Source of the DNA: Psychromarinibacter halotolerans
GTDB taxonomy: Bacteria > Pseudomonadota > Alphaproteobacteria > Rhodobacterales > Rhodobacteraceae
Assembly (NCBI RefSeq): GCF_029168315.1
Contig: NZ_JARGYD010000016.1
Location: 1-40,588 of the forward strand
Reading direction: 5' to 3'
DNA length: 40,588 nucleotides
The first letter of the stretch is position 1. Each line of letters opens with the position of its first letter. The position numbers were made by a program, and so were the translations under genes. Positions 17,140 through 25,204 of the stretch are shown here, in pieces. The notes beneath the pieces are model-generated. The model was not told where the DNA came from. It saw nothing but the letters and a program-made list of their open reading frames with translations, and searched no databases.

Positions 17140-17637
17140 ATGATCCGCCATACCGGAAAGCCCCTTATCACCACCGCGCTTTCGTCCGTGCTGTTCGCAG
17201 GTGCCTTCACCGGCCCCGCGCTGGCGCAGGAGCTGATCGAAGGGCATCTCAACATCATCGGCTCGGCCAGCTTCATGCCCCTCTATGCCGAGCGGGAGAT
17301 GCCGTTCTGGACCCAGACCCTGGCCGAGGAATCCGACGGGCTCATCACCGCCGACGTGCGCCCGTTCAACGCGTTCAACGAGGCCGGCCTCAACGGCACC
17401 GAGCTGTTGCGCCTGCTGCAGCAAGGCGTGGCTGATGCAGCGACGCCGATCCTGAGCTACCTGGCTGCCGACGACCCGATGAGCGAAGCCATCGACCTGG
17501 CCGGCATCGCCCCCGACTTGGCCAGCGCCCGCGCCGTGTCCGAAGCCTGGGCGCCGGTTCTCGACGCGCATTTCGCCGAGCGCAACGACGCGCGCGTGCT
17601 GGGCGTTCTGGCCTATCCGTCGGGCGCTGTTGGATAA
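17140..17637 (+). pseudogene. Truncated TRAP transporter binding protein (DctP family), cut by an IS element
   Basis: Only about 160 of the expected roughly 330 residues remain. A signal peptide (residues 1-29, ending ALAQ) and the N-terminal DctP lobe are present (LNIIGSASFMPLYAEREMPFWTQTL; FNEAGLNGTELLRLLQQG). The frame then runs into IS5-family terminal sequence at about 17622 and stops at 17637, so the last few codons are IS-derived. GGGAGGTCAAT precedes ATG 17140. No DctQ or DctM partner follows. The gene is therefore a broken 5' half of a second TRAP uptake system, formerly controlled by the divergent IclR gene. Confidence 0.85.
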
Positions 17638-18135
17638 ATCAGCTGGCGAGCGCAATCCCCCTTTCCCCGGGCACACTTACCCTGCGGCCACGGTCATCGG
17701 GATGCCGAGTGCCGTGAAGCGGTTGAGGACCGCCACCCGGATCTGGACCTCCGCCACCTGGCGGTCGAATTCCCGGGACATCAGCCGCTGGCCGAGCAGC
17801 TTCACGCAGTTCATTCTCGTCTCGACCCTGCTGCGCCGGCGGTACCCGCTCCAGTTCCGCCAGAGTGCCCGGCCCAGGTGCTTCGATGCTCGCAGGATCT
17901 CGTTGCGTGCGCGAGCTCCTGCCGTGTCCGGCTTCCAAGGCCGGGCGTTTCGACGGGGTGGAATGATCGCTGTTGCTCCACGGGCCGCAATGGCATCGTG
18001 GCAGGCGCGTGTGGCGCAGGCACCGTCAGCCGAGACAGTGGCGATGTCCTCGTTCGCCGAGATCTGGGCGAGAAGGTTCGGCAGCATCGGGGCGTCGCCG
18101 ACATTGCTTGAGATGACCTCGACCGCCCGGATCGC
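17622..18135. mobile_element. IS5-family insertion sequence remnant
   Basis: One end is visible at about 17622 (GGCGCTGTTGGATAAATC, a terminal sequence typical of IS5-family elements). The interior encodes the C-terminal part of the transposase on the minus strand. The other end is missing: at about 18133 the element joins a WGR-domain gene fragment. It has therefore been cut by a later deletion or rearrangement and cannot move on its own. It marks the border between the catabolic island and the mobile-element backbone. Confidence 0.75.
17677..18135 (-). pseudogene. IS5-family transposase, C-terminal fragment
   Basis: About 150 residues match the C-terminal half of IS5-type DDE transposases. 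The readable order is AIRAVEVISSNVGDAPMLPN, then the ADGACATRACHDAIAARGA region around the DDE catalytic Asp, then IIPPRRNARPWKPDT, the RNEILRASKHLGRALWRNWSGYRRRSRVET block with the catalytic Glu, and the end VAVLNRFTALGIP. The N-terminal half, with the HTH and the first catalytic Asp, is absent, so the protein cannot be active. Confidence 0.8.
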
Positions 18136-18241
18136 TCTGGACGCTCATTCGGTAGAAGCGCCGCATGTTGACGGCCGGGTCGATCCGCTTGAGACCGATC
18201 ACGGTCGGGAACACCTCGAGCTCGTGCAGTAGGTCGAGCAT
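18133..18241 (-). pseudogene. N-terminal fragment of a WGR-domain protein
   Basis: The segment RIDPAVNMRRFYRMSVQSD, after MLDLLHELEVFPTVIGLK, resembles the first strand of WGR domains, found in small DNA-associated proteins. The frame runs from ATG 18241 and loses similarity at about 18133, where transposase-coding sequence begins in another frame. The WGR motif itself would lie just past the break and is missing. The fragment is too short for a function. Confidence 0.5.
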
Positions 18242-18600
18242 TGAGCAGCCACCTCTTCAGCGGCCAGTTTTTCAGCCGGCGCTCGGCGTCTCCACTCAAT
18301 TGGAACCAAGGGCCGGGATTGGGGGCTCGCGCCCCCACCTCGAACTTCATGACCGGGATCGGACGCCTCGATGTGTTGAACTTGGATCTGGCGCCCATGC
18401 CAAGCGTGATCCACGCCGTACATCTGGGGCGGCATGGCATGCGCCCGGCAGTGGCGCAATTGCTGGATTGGCTGAAAGTCTCTGCGAAACGCCTTGTATG
18501 ACGGACCCGTGCGGCACGAGGCGAACAGATATCTTCCGCAAACAAAGGAAACCGATCAGGCTGATCTATGTGGGCGTCGCCGACGCAGATACCTGCGCGT
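18242..18600. other. Degenerate stretch without a supported gene
   Basis: These 359 bp lie between the WGR fragment and the first ParE-like gene. Open frames on the minus strand are rich in Arg, Pro and Cys and match nothing I recognise. The region is probably debris from past insertions. No RNA gene, repeat or terminator is evident. Confidence 0.4.
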
Positions 18601-18912
18601 TCAGCCGTGAAAATCTTCCTTGAATCTGTCGATCTGATGCATGCGCTCATGCAGGATCGCGACGATACCGATATCGCCGTCGGACAGTCGGCGCCAATAG
18701 ACGATGTGGTGTTCGTACCGAAAGAAGAACCCTTCGACGCCGAACTCTGCCGGGATCAGCTTTGAGGCGACGCCATGGGCCTCGATCCGTTCGAACGCTT
18801 CGAACATGCCGGTGATGTAGCGGTCCGCCTGGACCTCGCCCCATCGGTCGCGCGTATAGCGGTAGATGTCATCGAGGCGGAGTGATGCCGCCTCCTGAAC
18901 CCGGATCGCCAT
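18601..18912 (-). CDS. ParE/RelE-family toxin
   Basis: This 103-residue protein has the RelE/ParE fold pattern: an N-terminal helix pair (LRLDDIYRYTRDRWGEVQADRYITGMFEAFERI), then strands with basic and aromatic residues (FFFRYEHHIVYWRRL; GIVAILHERMHQIDRF). ParE toxins generally inhibit DNA gyrase, though relatives in the superfamily are ribosome-dependent RNases. It starts 4 bp after the antitoxin stop, so the two are co-translated. It probably stabilises the mobile element. Confidence 0.85.
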   Translation of the reverse strand: MAIRVQEAASLRLDDIYRYTRDRWGEVQADRYITGMFEAFERIEAHGVASKLIPAEFGVEGFFFRYEHHIVYWRRLSDGDIGIVAILHERMHQIDRFKEDFHG

Positions 18913-18916
18913 CTGG

Positions 18917-19171
18917 TCAGGCCCGGTTGCGAGCGATGACTTCGGCGGCCGTCAGCGGCCTGTAGCTGGTCTCGGGCGCTGCGAAGGCGCGGGTCAGCTC
19001 GGCCTTCAGCCGGTCAAAAGCCTCCTGCTCGGCCCGCTCCTTGTCTCGCCGGATCAGGTCGCGCACGTATTCGCTGATGTTCTCGTAGGAGCCGTTCTCG
19101 CCGACATTGGCCGCGACGAAATCGCTGAGCGCACCGCTCAGACGGACGGTCATGGTCGTGGTGCGGGACAT
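18917..19171 (-). CDS. ParD/CopG-type antitoxin
   Basis: This 84-residue protein has a ribbon-helix-helix N-terminus (TTTMTVRLSGALSDFVAANVG, then SYENISEYVRDLIRRDKE) that binds DNA as a dimer, and a C-terminal tail (AEQEAFDRLKAELTRAFAAPE) that wraps the toxin. It precedes the ParE-like gene, the normal order. It should neutralise the toxin and repress the operon. The AT-rich stretch upstream (19196-19225) is the probable promoter. Confidence 0.85.
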   Translation of the reverse strand: MSRTTTMTVRLSGALSDFVAANVGENGSYENISEYVRDLIRRDKERAEQEAFDRLKAELTRAFAAPETSYRPLTAAEVIARNRA

Positions 19172-19283
19172 GGAAGGCTCCTCATGCTTGGCGCGTATTC
19201 AATATAACCAAAAAACACTACACATCAAGTCTGGCGGCGGTGGAGCAATTTGGCCTCCCCGCCGCCTCAGTGGCGGCTTGACC

Positions 19284-19586
19284 TTATTCGGCATCCGCGC
19301 CGTCGTGCCGATCGGCCAGCAGCAAGACCATGTGGAACACGATATCCGAGTGCCTGGCCAGTGCGATCAGATGCTCGCCGCTGGGTCCACGCTCGCCCGC
19401 AATCCAGTATTTCACGGTTCGCTCGCTGGCGCCCGTCCACCGCATCGCCGTCTTGACTGCTCGATGCGTCAAGCCGAGTTCGTCCCGAAGCGCCGCGGCA
19501 ATGGCGGTCCGGTAGTCGGCGGCATCGGCTTCAAGGTGCACATTTGTGCCCGTTTTCGGCACAAATGTGCCCGTCTTGGTCCGCAT
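19284..19586 (-). CDS. Small helix-turn-helix protein divergent from the recombinase
   Basis: This 100-residue protein has a helix-turn-helix-like core at residues about 40-70 (ELGLTHRAVKTAMRWTGASERTVKYWIAGER) followed by a helical C-terminus. The N-terminus contains a near-repeat, GTFVPKTGTNV, encoded by two inverted palindromes. It is divergent from the recombinase-ParB operon and is the best candidate for its regulator. AAGGAGGACGCAGAG precedes ATG 19586. I do not know a characterised member. Confidence 0.75.
   Translation of the reverse strand: MRTKTGTFVPKTGTNVHLEADAADYRTAIAAALRDELGLTHRAVKTAMRWTGASERTVKYWIAGERGPSGEHLIALARHSDIVFHMVLLLADRHDGADAE
19538..19570. repeat. Paired palindromes inside the HTH gene start
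   Basis: GCACATTTGTGC (19538-19549) and GCACAAATGTGC (19559-19570) are reverse complements, each with perfect GCACA/TGTGC arms. Their centres are 21 bp apart, two turns of the helix. They fall within codons 6-16 of the HTH gene. This could be an autoregulatory operator; alternatively it is a coding repeat for GTFVP and GTNV. Confidence 0.5.
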
Positions 19587-19710
19587 CTCTGCGTCCTCCT
19601 TCGATAATACTCTGGGAAGGACATGAAAAGCGGCAGTTCGTATTTGCGCCCAATCTGCGGTAGAGGGCCATCAGCTCGAAGCAGCCCACATGATTTCTTG
19701 GGAGGCGGGC

Positions 19711-21288
19711 GTGGCTCGGGGAAAAGCACCATTATCCGAAGGAGAAACCGAGCCGTCCGCGCAGCTGCTGGCTGCGGAGTACGTCCGGATGTCGACCGAG
19801 CATCAACAGTATTCAACCCAGAACCAGGCGCAGACGATCCGCGAATACGCCGAACGCCGCGGCATCAGGATTGTCAAAACCTATTCGGATGATGCGAAAA
19901 GCGGCCTGATCATCGGCGGCAGGATGGCATTGCAGCAGATGATCGCCGATGTCGAATCCGGCGTGGCCGACTTCAGCGTGATTCTGGTCTATGACGTCAC
20001 CCGCTGGGGACGTTTTCAGGACACCGACGAATCTGCCTATTACGAATATCGCTGCCGAAAGGCGGGAATGCAGGTCGCCTATTGCGCCGAGCAATTCGAG
20101 AACGATGGTTCTCCGACCTCTACCATCGTCAAAAGCGTCAAGCGGGCAATGGCGGGCGAATACAGCCGTGAGCTTTCAGTGAAGGTCTTCGCGGGCCAAT
20201 GCCGTCTGATTGAGCTCGGCTATCGTCAGGGCGGCCCGGCGGGCTTCGGGTTGCGTCGCGCCCTGCTCAATGAGCGGGGCGAAGTAAAAACCGAACTGAA
20301 GCGCGGTGAGCACAAGAGCCTTCAGACGGATCGCGTCGTCCTGGTTCCCGGACCAGACGATGAGGTCCGGACGGTGCGCTGGATCTACAGCCAGTTTCTG
20401 AAGAAGGGCCTGTCGGAAACCGAAATTGCGACAGAACTGAACGCGCGCGGCATCCTCACCGATCTCGGGCGGGCCTGGACCCGCGCGACCGTCCATCAGA
20501 TCCTGACCAATGAGAAATACATCGGCAACAACGTCTACAACCGGCGCTCGTTCAAGCTGAAGCGAAAGCGGGTCGCAAACGGCCCGGAGATGTGGATCCG
20601 CTCGGACGGCGCCTTCGATGCCATCGTCGAGCCGAAACAGTTTCAGAAGGCCCAGGCCATCATCGCGGCACGCAACCGTCGCTTCTCGGATGAGGTGATG
20701 CTGGAGCGCCTTGCCCGGCTCTTCCAGCGTCATGGTTACATTTCCGGGCTGGTGATCGACGAAGCAGATGGCATGCCGTCCAGCGGCGCCTATGCCCATC
20801 GCTTCGGCAGCCTGCTCAGGGCCTATTCCCTTGTCGGGTTCACCCCGGATCGCGACTATCGCTACATCGAAGCCAACCGCCTGTTGCGGCAATTTCACGG
20901 CGACGAGATTGAGCGCGTGATCCACGAAATCACCCTGCTTGGCGGTGCTGTGATCAGGAACCCTGCGACGGACCTGCTGACCATCAACGGCGAATTCACG
21001 GCATCCGTCGTCGTCGCCCGCTGCCGCGAAACCTCCTCAGGCGGCCTGCGCTGGAAGATCCGCTTCGACACCGGACTCGCGCCCGACATCACCATCGCCA
21101 TCAGGATGAACCGCACGAACACTGACGCGCTCGATTACTACCTGCTGCCCCAATTCGAGATGCGGAGCAAACCTCTGGGGCTTGCAGAGGAGAATGGCCT
21201 GATGCTGGACGCCTTCCGCTTTGAAACGTTGAACTTTTTCTTCGACATGGCCCGGCGCGTTTCCGTTTCCGAGGTGACACCATGGTGA
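19711..21288 (+). CDS. Serine site-specific recombinase (large serine recombinase type)
   Basis: This recombinase of about 525 residues cuts and rejoins DNA through a covalent serine link. The resolvase domain (residues about 20-165) has the nucleophile Ser near residue 28 in EYVRMSTEHQQYSTQNQ and the catalytic Arg region VYDVTRWGRF. A recombinase domain follows (about 170-290; GYRQGGPAGFGLRR; LTNEKYIGNNVYNRRSF). Unlike most large serine integrases it shows no Cys-x2-Cys zinc-ribbon pairs afterwards; the C-terminal 230 residues form another domain. GTG 19711 is preferred because GGGAGG precedes it; ATG 19690 is possible but has no ribosome-binding site. It overlaps the next ParB-like gene by 7 nt. 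Confidence 0.85.
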   Translation: MARGKAPLSEGETEPSAQLLAAEYVRMSTEHQQYSTQNQAQTIREYAERRGIRIVKTYSDDAKSGLIIGGRMALQQMIADVESGVADFSVILVYDVTRWGRFQDTDESAYYEYRCRKAGMQVAYCAEQFENDGSPTSTIVKSVKRAMAGEYSRELSVKVFAGQCRLIELGYRQGGPAGFGLRRALLNERGEVKTELKRGEHKSLQTDRVVLVPGPDDEVRTVRWIYSQFLKKGLSETEIATELNARGILTDLGRAWTRATVHQILTNEKYIGNNVYNRRSFKLKRKRVANGPEMWIRSDGAFDAIVEPKQFQKAQAIIAARNRRFSDEVMLERLARLFQRHGYISGLVIDEADGMPSSGAYAHRFGSLLRAYSLVGFTPDRDYRYIEANRLLRQFHGDEIERVIHEITLLGGAVIRNPATDLLTINGEFTASVVVARCRETSSGGLRWKIRFDTGLAPDITIAIRMNRTNTDALDYYLLPQFEMRSKPLGLAEENGLMLDAFRFETLNFFFDMARRVSVSEVTPW

Positions 21289-22175
21289 GCGATATCGAAA
21301 CCCACGCCGAGGTTCAGATTATCCCCATTGCGGCCATCACCGTGGAAAATCCGCGAGAACGATCTGAAAAGACCTTTCGTGCGCTGGTGGACAGTATCGG
21401 CAAGGTCGGGCTGAAGAAGCCGATCACCGTCGCGCAGGATGACACGGCGTCAGGGGATGCCTATCGGCTGGTCTGCGGTCAGGGGCGGATGGAGGCCTAT
21501 GTTGCACTGGGCGAAACCCACATCCCGGCCATCGTCGTGGACGCGAACGAGGTCGAACGACTTCTGCGTAGCGTGATCGAGAATATCGCCCGCCGTCAGC
21601 AGCGACCGCTCGAGCTGCTGCAGGACATCGCCATCCTGCGCGACCGAGGATACTCGGACCACGACATCACCGAGAAAACCGGATTGTCATGGTCGTACGT
21701 TCACGAAATCGGCGAGTTGATCGCCAACGGCGAGGAACGACTGCTGATCGCGGTCGAGACCGGTCAGATGCCCCTCAGCGTCGCACTGTATATCACGAGG
21801 GCGGAAGAGAAGGATGTGCAGAAGGCGCTGGAAGCGGCCTATGCCTCGGGTGAATTGCGCGGCAAGAAGCTGCTTGAAGCACGGCGGCTGGTGGAACTGC
21901 GCCACCGGCACGGCAAGAAAAAGGGTGCCACACGCACAAAACGATCTGGGGTGCGGATGACATCGGCGGCGCTGGTCCGGGCCTATCGTATCGAGGCAGA
22001 ACGCCAGCAGGACATGATCCGCAGGGCCCAGTCGACGCGCGGCAACCTGCTGTTCCTCGACGCAGCGTTCCAGTCCCTGCTCAAGGATGAGAATTTCCTC
22101 ACTTTGCTCCGTGCCGAGGGGTTGGATTCCCTGCCGAGCATGGTGGTCGACGGTCTCAAGGAACCTCGGGCATGA
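21282..22175 (+). CDS. ParB-like protein 1 of the recombinase operon
   Basis: This 297-residue protein has a ParB/Srx-type N-terminal domain (residues about 12-100; IIPIAAITVENPRERSEKTF, then CGQGRMEAYVALG in the place of the usual GERR motif) and a helix-turn-helix (about 115-150; ILRDRGYSDHDITEKTGLS). The C-terminal helices are unassigned. ParB proteins bind specific sites and many use CTP in this fold, but the partner ATPase ParA is absent here. The ATG at 21282 overlaps the recombinase stop by 7 nt, so the proteins are made together. It could direct recombination-site choice, a role that is inferred. Confidence 0.82.
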   Translation: MVSDIETHAEVQIIPIAAITVENPRERSEKTFRALVDSIGKVGLKKPITVAQDDTASGDAYRLVCGQGRMEAYVALGETHIPAIVVDANEVERLLRSVIENIARRQQRPLELLQDIAILRDRGYSDHDITEKTGLSWSYVHEIGELIANGEERLLIAVETGQMPLSVALYITRAEEKDVQKALEAAYASGELRGKKLLEARRLVELRHRHGKKKGATRTKRSGVRMTSAALVRAYRIEAERQQDMIRRAQSTRGNLLFLDAAFQSLLKDENFLTLLRAEGLDSLPSMVVDGLKEPRA

Positions 22176-23107
22176 CACATATGGGCAAAACGCCCCCGCC
22201 CAAGGGGCCAGGATTTGAGCCGACCCTGCGTCAGATCCCGATCGCCACCATCCTGCCGGTGAAGCAACTGCCGATCACGGTTCCCAAGGGCCAGAAGTAT
22301 GCACAGATCGCCGCATCGATCCGCGAGGCCGGCTTGATCGAACCGCTCGTGGTTGCGCGCGCTCCTGGTCAGGACGGCACGTTCATCCTGCTCGATGGTC
22401 ATGTCCGTCTGCATGTCTTGAAGGAAATGGGCGAGGAAACCGTCACCTCCCTGGTCGCCACAGACGACGAGTCTTTCACCTACAACAAGCGCATCAGCCG
22501 TCTCGCGACAATTCAGGAACACAAGATGATCTTGCGGGCCATTGAGCGTGGCGTGCCAGAGGCCCGTATTGCTGCTGCACTGAATGTGGATGTGGCGTTG
22601 ATCCGGCGAAAGCGGACATTGCTGAACGGCATCTGCCCCGAGGCTGCTGAACTCCTGAAGGACAAGCATTGCCCGGTCAACAGTTTCAGGTCCCTGCGCA
22701 AGATGAAGCCCTTGCGGCAGATTCAAGCGGCGGAACTTATGATCGCCGCGAACAACTACACGGTGGCCTATACCGAGGCCATCCTTACCGCGACCGATGC
22801 CGAAGACCTTGTCGATCCGGAAATGAAAAAAGAAACCTCTGGCATTACGCGCGAACAGGCGGAGCGGATGAAGGCCGAAATGGCCAGCCTGCAGAAGAAC
22901 ATCAAGTTGATCGAGGGGACGCTTGGCCCCGATCATTTACGCCTTGTGGTAGCGGGTCGCTACGTCGAACGGCTGCTCACGAATGAACGGATCAATCGCT
23001 ATCTCGAAAAGAACCATGGAGAGATCCTCGGCGAGTTAGGTCGAATCGTGGCGGGCCTGTCTCGACCGGAACCGTCTTCGGAAGGGCCCGACGAGGCGGA
23101 CGATTAA
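22172..23107 (+). CDS. ParB/RepB-like protein 2 of the recombinase operon
   Basis: This 311-residue protein has a second, divergent ParB-type domain (residues about 18-115; RQIPIATILPVKQLPITVPK, GLIEPLVVARAPGQDG, LLDGHVRLHVLKEMG) and a helix-turn-helix (about 125-155; RGVPEARIAAALNVDVALIRRKR). The C-terminus, with AEQMKAEMA-like helices and an acidic tail, resembles RepB partition proteins. It overlaps ParB-like 1 by 4 nt (ATGA). The two ParB-like proteins differ strongly and probably act as a pair. No ParA or RepC gene is in the window. Confidence 0.82.
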   Translation: MTHMGKTPPPKGPGFEPTLRQIPIATILPVKQLPITVPKGQKYAQIAASIREAGLIEPLVVARAPGQDGTFILLDGHVRLHVLKEMGEETVTSLVATDDESFTYNKRISRLATIQEHKMILRAIERGVPEARIAAALNVDVALIRRKRTLLNGICPEAAELLKDKHCPVNSFRSLRKMKPLRQIQAAELMIAANNYTVAYTEAILTATDAEDLVDPEMKKETSGITREQAERMKAEMASLQKNIKLIEGTLGPDHLRLVVAGRYVERLLTNERINRYLEKNHGEILGELGRIVAGLSRPEPSSEGPDEADD

Positions 23108-23238
23108 GGGATTCTGGAACAATCTGACGATGGGGACCCGGACCCAGTTCAAGCGCGGGGACCGCGGGAGACGCCGGACTGTGGGCCGGATCAAGCGCGG
23201 AGGTGGGGATGGCGGCGAACCCGTTCGGAGCCCACCAA

Positions 23239-23261
23239 GGTCGGCGGACATATCGCCGACC
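23239..23261. repeat. Inverted repeat after the recombinase-ParB operon
   Basis: GGTCGGCG (23239-23246) and CGCCGACC (23254-23261) are perfect 8-bp arms around GACATAT. It lies 130 bp past the second ParB-like stop within a 341-bp stretch (23108-23448) that has no other supported feature. It may be a terminator, though without a T run, or a protein-binding site for the ParB-like pair. Confidence 0.35.
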
Positions 23262-23448
23262 ACGCAGGTATTCTTTTGCGATGACTATCTGCGATGTTTG
23301 ACGGGCGCGCTGCATTCGACCGGATATTGGGTGCCAGTTGGGTTGGCGGCGCGCCCGCGAGTGACCACGTTTTGGTTGGCCAACACTTCGGTACTCAATG
23401 CCTGTCTGCCGCGATGCAGGGCAGGCCAGAATGGATTGGGCCCGCAAG

Positions 23449-24291
23449 TCATCTCGATATCTCGCCGGCCAGCACCGCGAGTCCGTGCACCGCCAAGGTC
23501 GCTGAAAACCTCTGGCACTCAAACTTGCGGATCACATCGAGGACCCGCGCTTCGTAGGCAGCGTGTCCAATCAAGCGACACAAGTCGGACGCGTGGAACT
23601 GGCGGTTCGCCGTTGGTGCGGCTTGCATCTGTCTCAGCAATTCGCGCTCTTTGGGGTCCGTTGTTGGTCTCGCGGGCGGCTTGACCGCGGGACGAGTTGG
23701 AGTTCCCGACGAATTTCGCCACCGGCGCATGAAGCCAAGCAGGAAGCCGGCCGGCACCCTGCCGTTGCCTCGCGACCGGTTGAAGGCGAGGAAGCGATCC
23801 CAGATGACCTGGGTGTCGATGTTCCAGCAGGGCAACGTGGCCTTCACTGCTTTGATGAGCTCTGCCCAACTGGTCTGAAAAACGTTCGAACTCGCGGTGA
23901 TATCGATCAGCCCTGAGAAGATAGTTTTGTTATTATTATCTCTAGATAGTGATGTGTCGCCTTCACCTGACACGAGATCATGGGTTTCACGCTCCTCGTC
24001 GAAGGCGGAAAACCGAAAGATCCAGGGCGCGAACTTGCCATTCGGCTTCGCCCGCTCGAGCTGCAACTGCGAAGCCTCAAGTTCGTTCAGAAGAACCGTA
24101 AGATACTGCCGTGAGACACCCATCTTCTCCGCCAGGGCCGAGAGGGTGAAGGCTGCCGTTCCGCGCGACAAACCGTTGTAGCCATCCTTCCAGGCGATGG
24201 CGTCGAGGATGAGGGTGGCAAGCTTGTGCGCTGCGACAGAGAGATTTGTCTGTGTAATCCGTCGCAGGATCAGGCCGGTCGTAGGTTCCAT
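23449..24291 (-). CDS. Winged-HTH protein of unknown role, possible plasmid replication or control protein
   Basis: This 280-residue protein has an N-terminal winged HTH (residues about 12-95; LSVAAHKLATLILDAIAWKDG, then STLSALAEKMGVSRQYLTVLLNELEA-like region and a wing ending in FAPWIFRFSAF). A middle linker rich in Ser, Asp and Asn follows, then a helical domain (about 125-190) and a C-terminal domain (RQFHASDLCRLIGHAAYEARVLDVIRKF, in parts). AAGGAGACCTCGACT precedes ATG 24291. Such proteins occur beside plasmid or ICE transfer genes. Replication initiator and transcription regulator are both possible; nothing seen decides between them. Confidence 0.65.
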   Translation of the reverse strand: MEPTTGLILRRITQTNLSVAAHKLATLILDAIAWKDGYNGLSRGTAAFTLSALAEKMGVSRQYLTVLLNELEASQLQLERAKPNGKFAPWIFRFSAFDEERETHDLVSGEGDTSLSRDNNNKTIFSGLIDITASSNVFQTSWAELIKAVKATLPCWNIDTQVIWDRFLAFNRSRGNGRVPAGFLLGFMRRWRNSSGTPTRPAVKPPARPTTDPKERELLRQMQAAPTANRQFHASDLCRLIGHAAYEARVLDVIRKFECQRFSATLAVHGLAVLAGEISR

Positions 24292-24385
24292 AGTCGAGGT
24301 CTCCTTGGAGATCCGACGCCATGTCGTGAGACAACAACATTCTTGCCAGCAAAACAACTTTGCTGGTTGCAGGTGTTTTAGCGGT

Positions 24386-24422
24386 GCGCTAGGAAACTCT
24401 TGTTCACGGAGTTTTCTAGCGC
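24386..24422. repeat. Large imperfect palindrome upstream of the wHTH gene
   Basis: GCGCTAGGAAACTC (24386-24399) and GAGTTTTCTAGCGC (24409-24422) pair over 14 positions with one mismatch and a 9-nt centre. It lies about 95 bp before the wHTH gene start in a 232-bp gap. It may be an operator for that protein, an origin element, or a recombination site. It is not followed by a T run, so a terminator is unlikely. Confidence 0.5.
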
Positions 24423-24523
24423 GGCGTCAGGCTTCACGGTCTGGCGTCGTATCCTTTTCTTGGGGGTTAAGGGGTGCCACGCTTGGTCGTCAGGGCAAGA
24501 ACGACGAAGCGCGGGCCGGTTTG

Positions 24524-25177
24524 TCAGTAGTGAACTTCTTCGAATCCGTAGCTGCCTGCGTTATCTCGCCAGTCGACGAAGACGGATCGGTATAAATAGC
24601 TGCCACACCGATCAGGGATGCTCAGGCCAGCTGCGGCCGGCACTTGGCCAACGTTGGATCTTGTCCATCGGTAATCGCCCTGCACGCCGTAGGACCCCAA
24701 TCGCGTGAGATCGCTATGATGACATGTGCCATCTCGGTTCTCGTACTGGCTATACTCGATGTGATAGACGCGAATGCTGCGCACGAAATCAAAGGCGTCG
24801 CCCGAAATGTCGATGTCGGCTTGCTCATCCGCTTGGACGCGGACTAGGGGAATTGGATTCGAGGCCTGCGGTTCGGGCGGATTGCGGAACGTGATGTCAT
24901 AAAGGCGTTCCATAGGCGACATTGGACTGGGGTCTTTGAACGACACACCCATTGGGCACCGCCAGATTTGTAAGGGCGGCTCGATCGGCCATGGCGTGAT
25001 CCGCCGAATGAAGACCGCTCTGGCATGCGCGCAGGGCGCAGAGGCAGGCCAACCGCCCGCAAGGCAGAGGAGGATCGCACAATCCACCTGATAGGCCTGA
25101 GCCGGAGCTGACGAGGCCATTAGTCCGGATATGCTTATTGCCGTGGCTGTTGCCACGCCGTGGATCACGTGCTTCAT
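24524..25177 (-). CDS. Secreted protein co-regulated with the VirB operon
   Basis: This 217-residue protein has a signal peptide (MKHVIHGVATATAISISGLM through APAQA, residues 1-27), then a segment with three close cysteines (VDCAILLCLAGGWPASAPC) and a conserved-looking RRITPWPIEPPLQIWRCP. The C-terminus is rich in Tyr, Ser and Arg. I recognise the N-terminal cysteine segment as one often found beside VirB-type operons in this bacterial order, but the function is unknown. ATG 25177 is chosen over the upstream in-frame ATG at 25291 because the signal peptide starts there. Its promoter region shares a 30-bp element with the VirB operon, so it is probably part of the conjugation regulon. Confidence 0.72.
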   Translation of the reverse strand: MKHVIHGVATATAISISGLMASSAPAQAYQVDCAILLCLAGGWPASAPCAHARAVFIRRITPWPIEPPLQIWRCPMGVSFKDPSPMSPMERLYDITFRNPPEPQASNPIPLVRVQADEQADIDISGDAFDFVRSIRVYHIEYSQYENRDGTCHHSDLTRLGSYGVQGDYRWTRSNVGQVPAAAGLSIPDRCGSYLYRSVFVDWRDNAGSYGFEEVHY

Positions 25178-25204
25178 GATGCCGACTCCATCTATAATGG
25201 TGCA

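Noticed and set aside
17811..18650. 279-codon minus-strand frame across the IS remnant
   Set aside because: It crosses the transposase fragment in a different frame and has a biased Arg/Pro/Ser composition. The conserved transposase residues are in another frame.
22992..23522. 176-codon minus-strand frame after the ParB-like genes
   Set aside because: It overlaps the end of a good plus-strand gene, shows no recognisable motif and has no ribosome-binding site. The composition looks non-coding.
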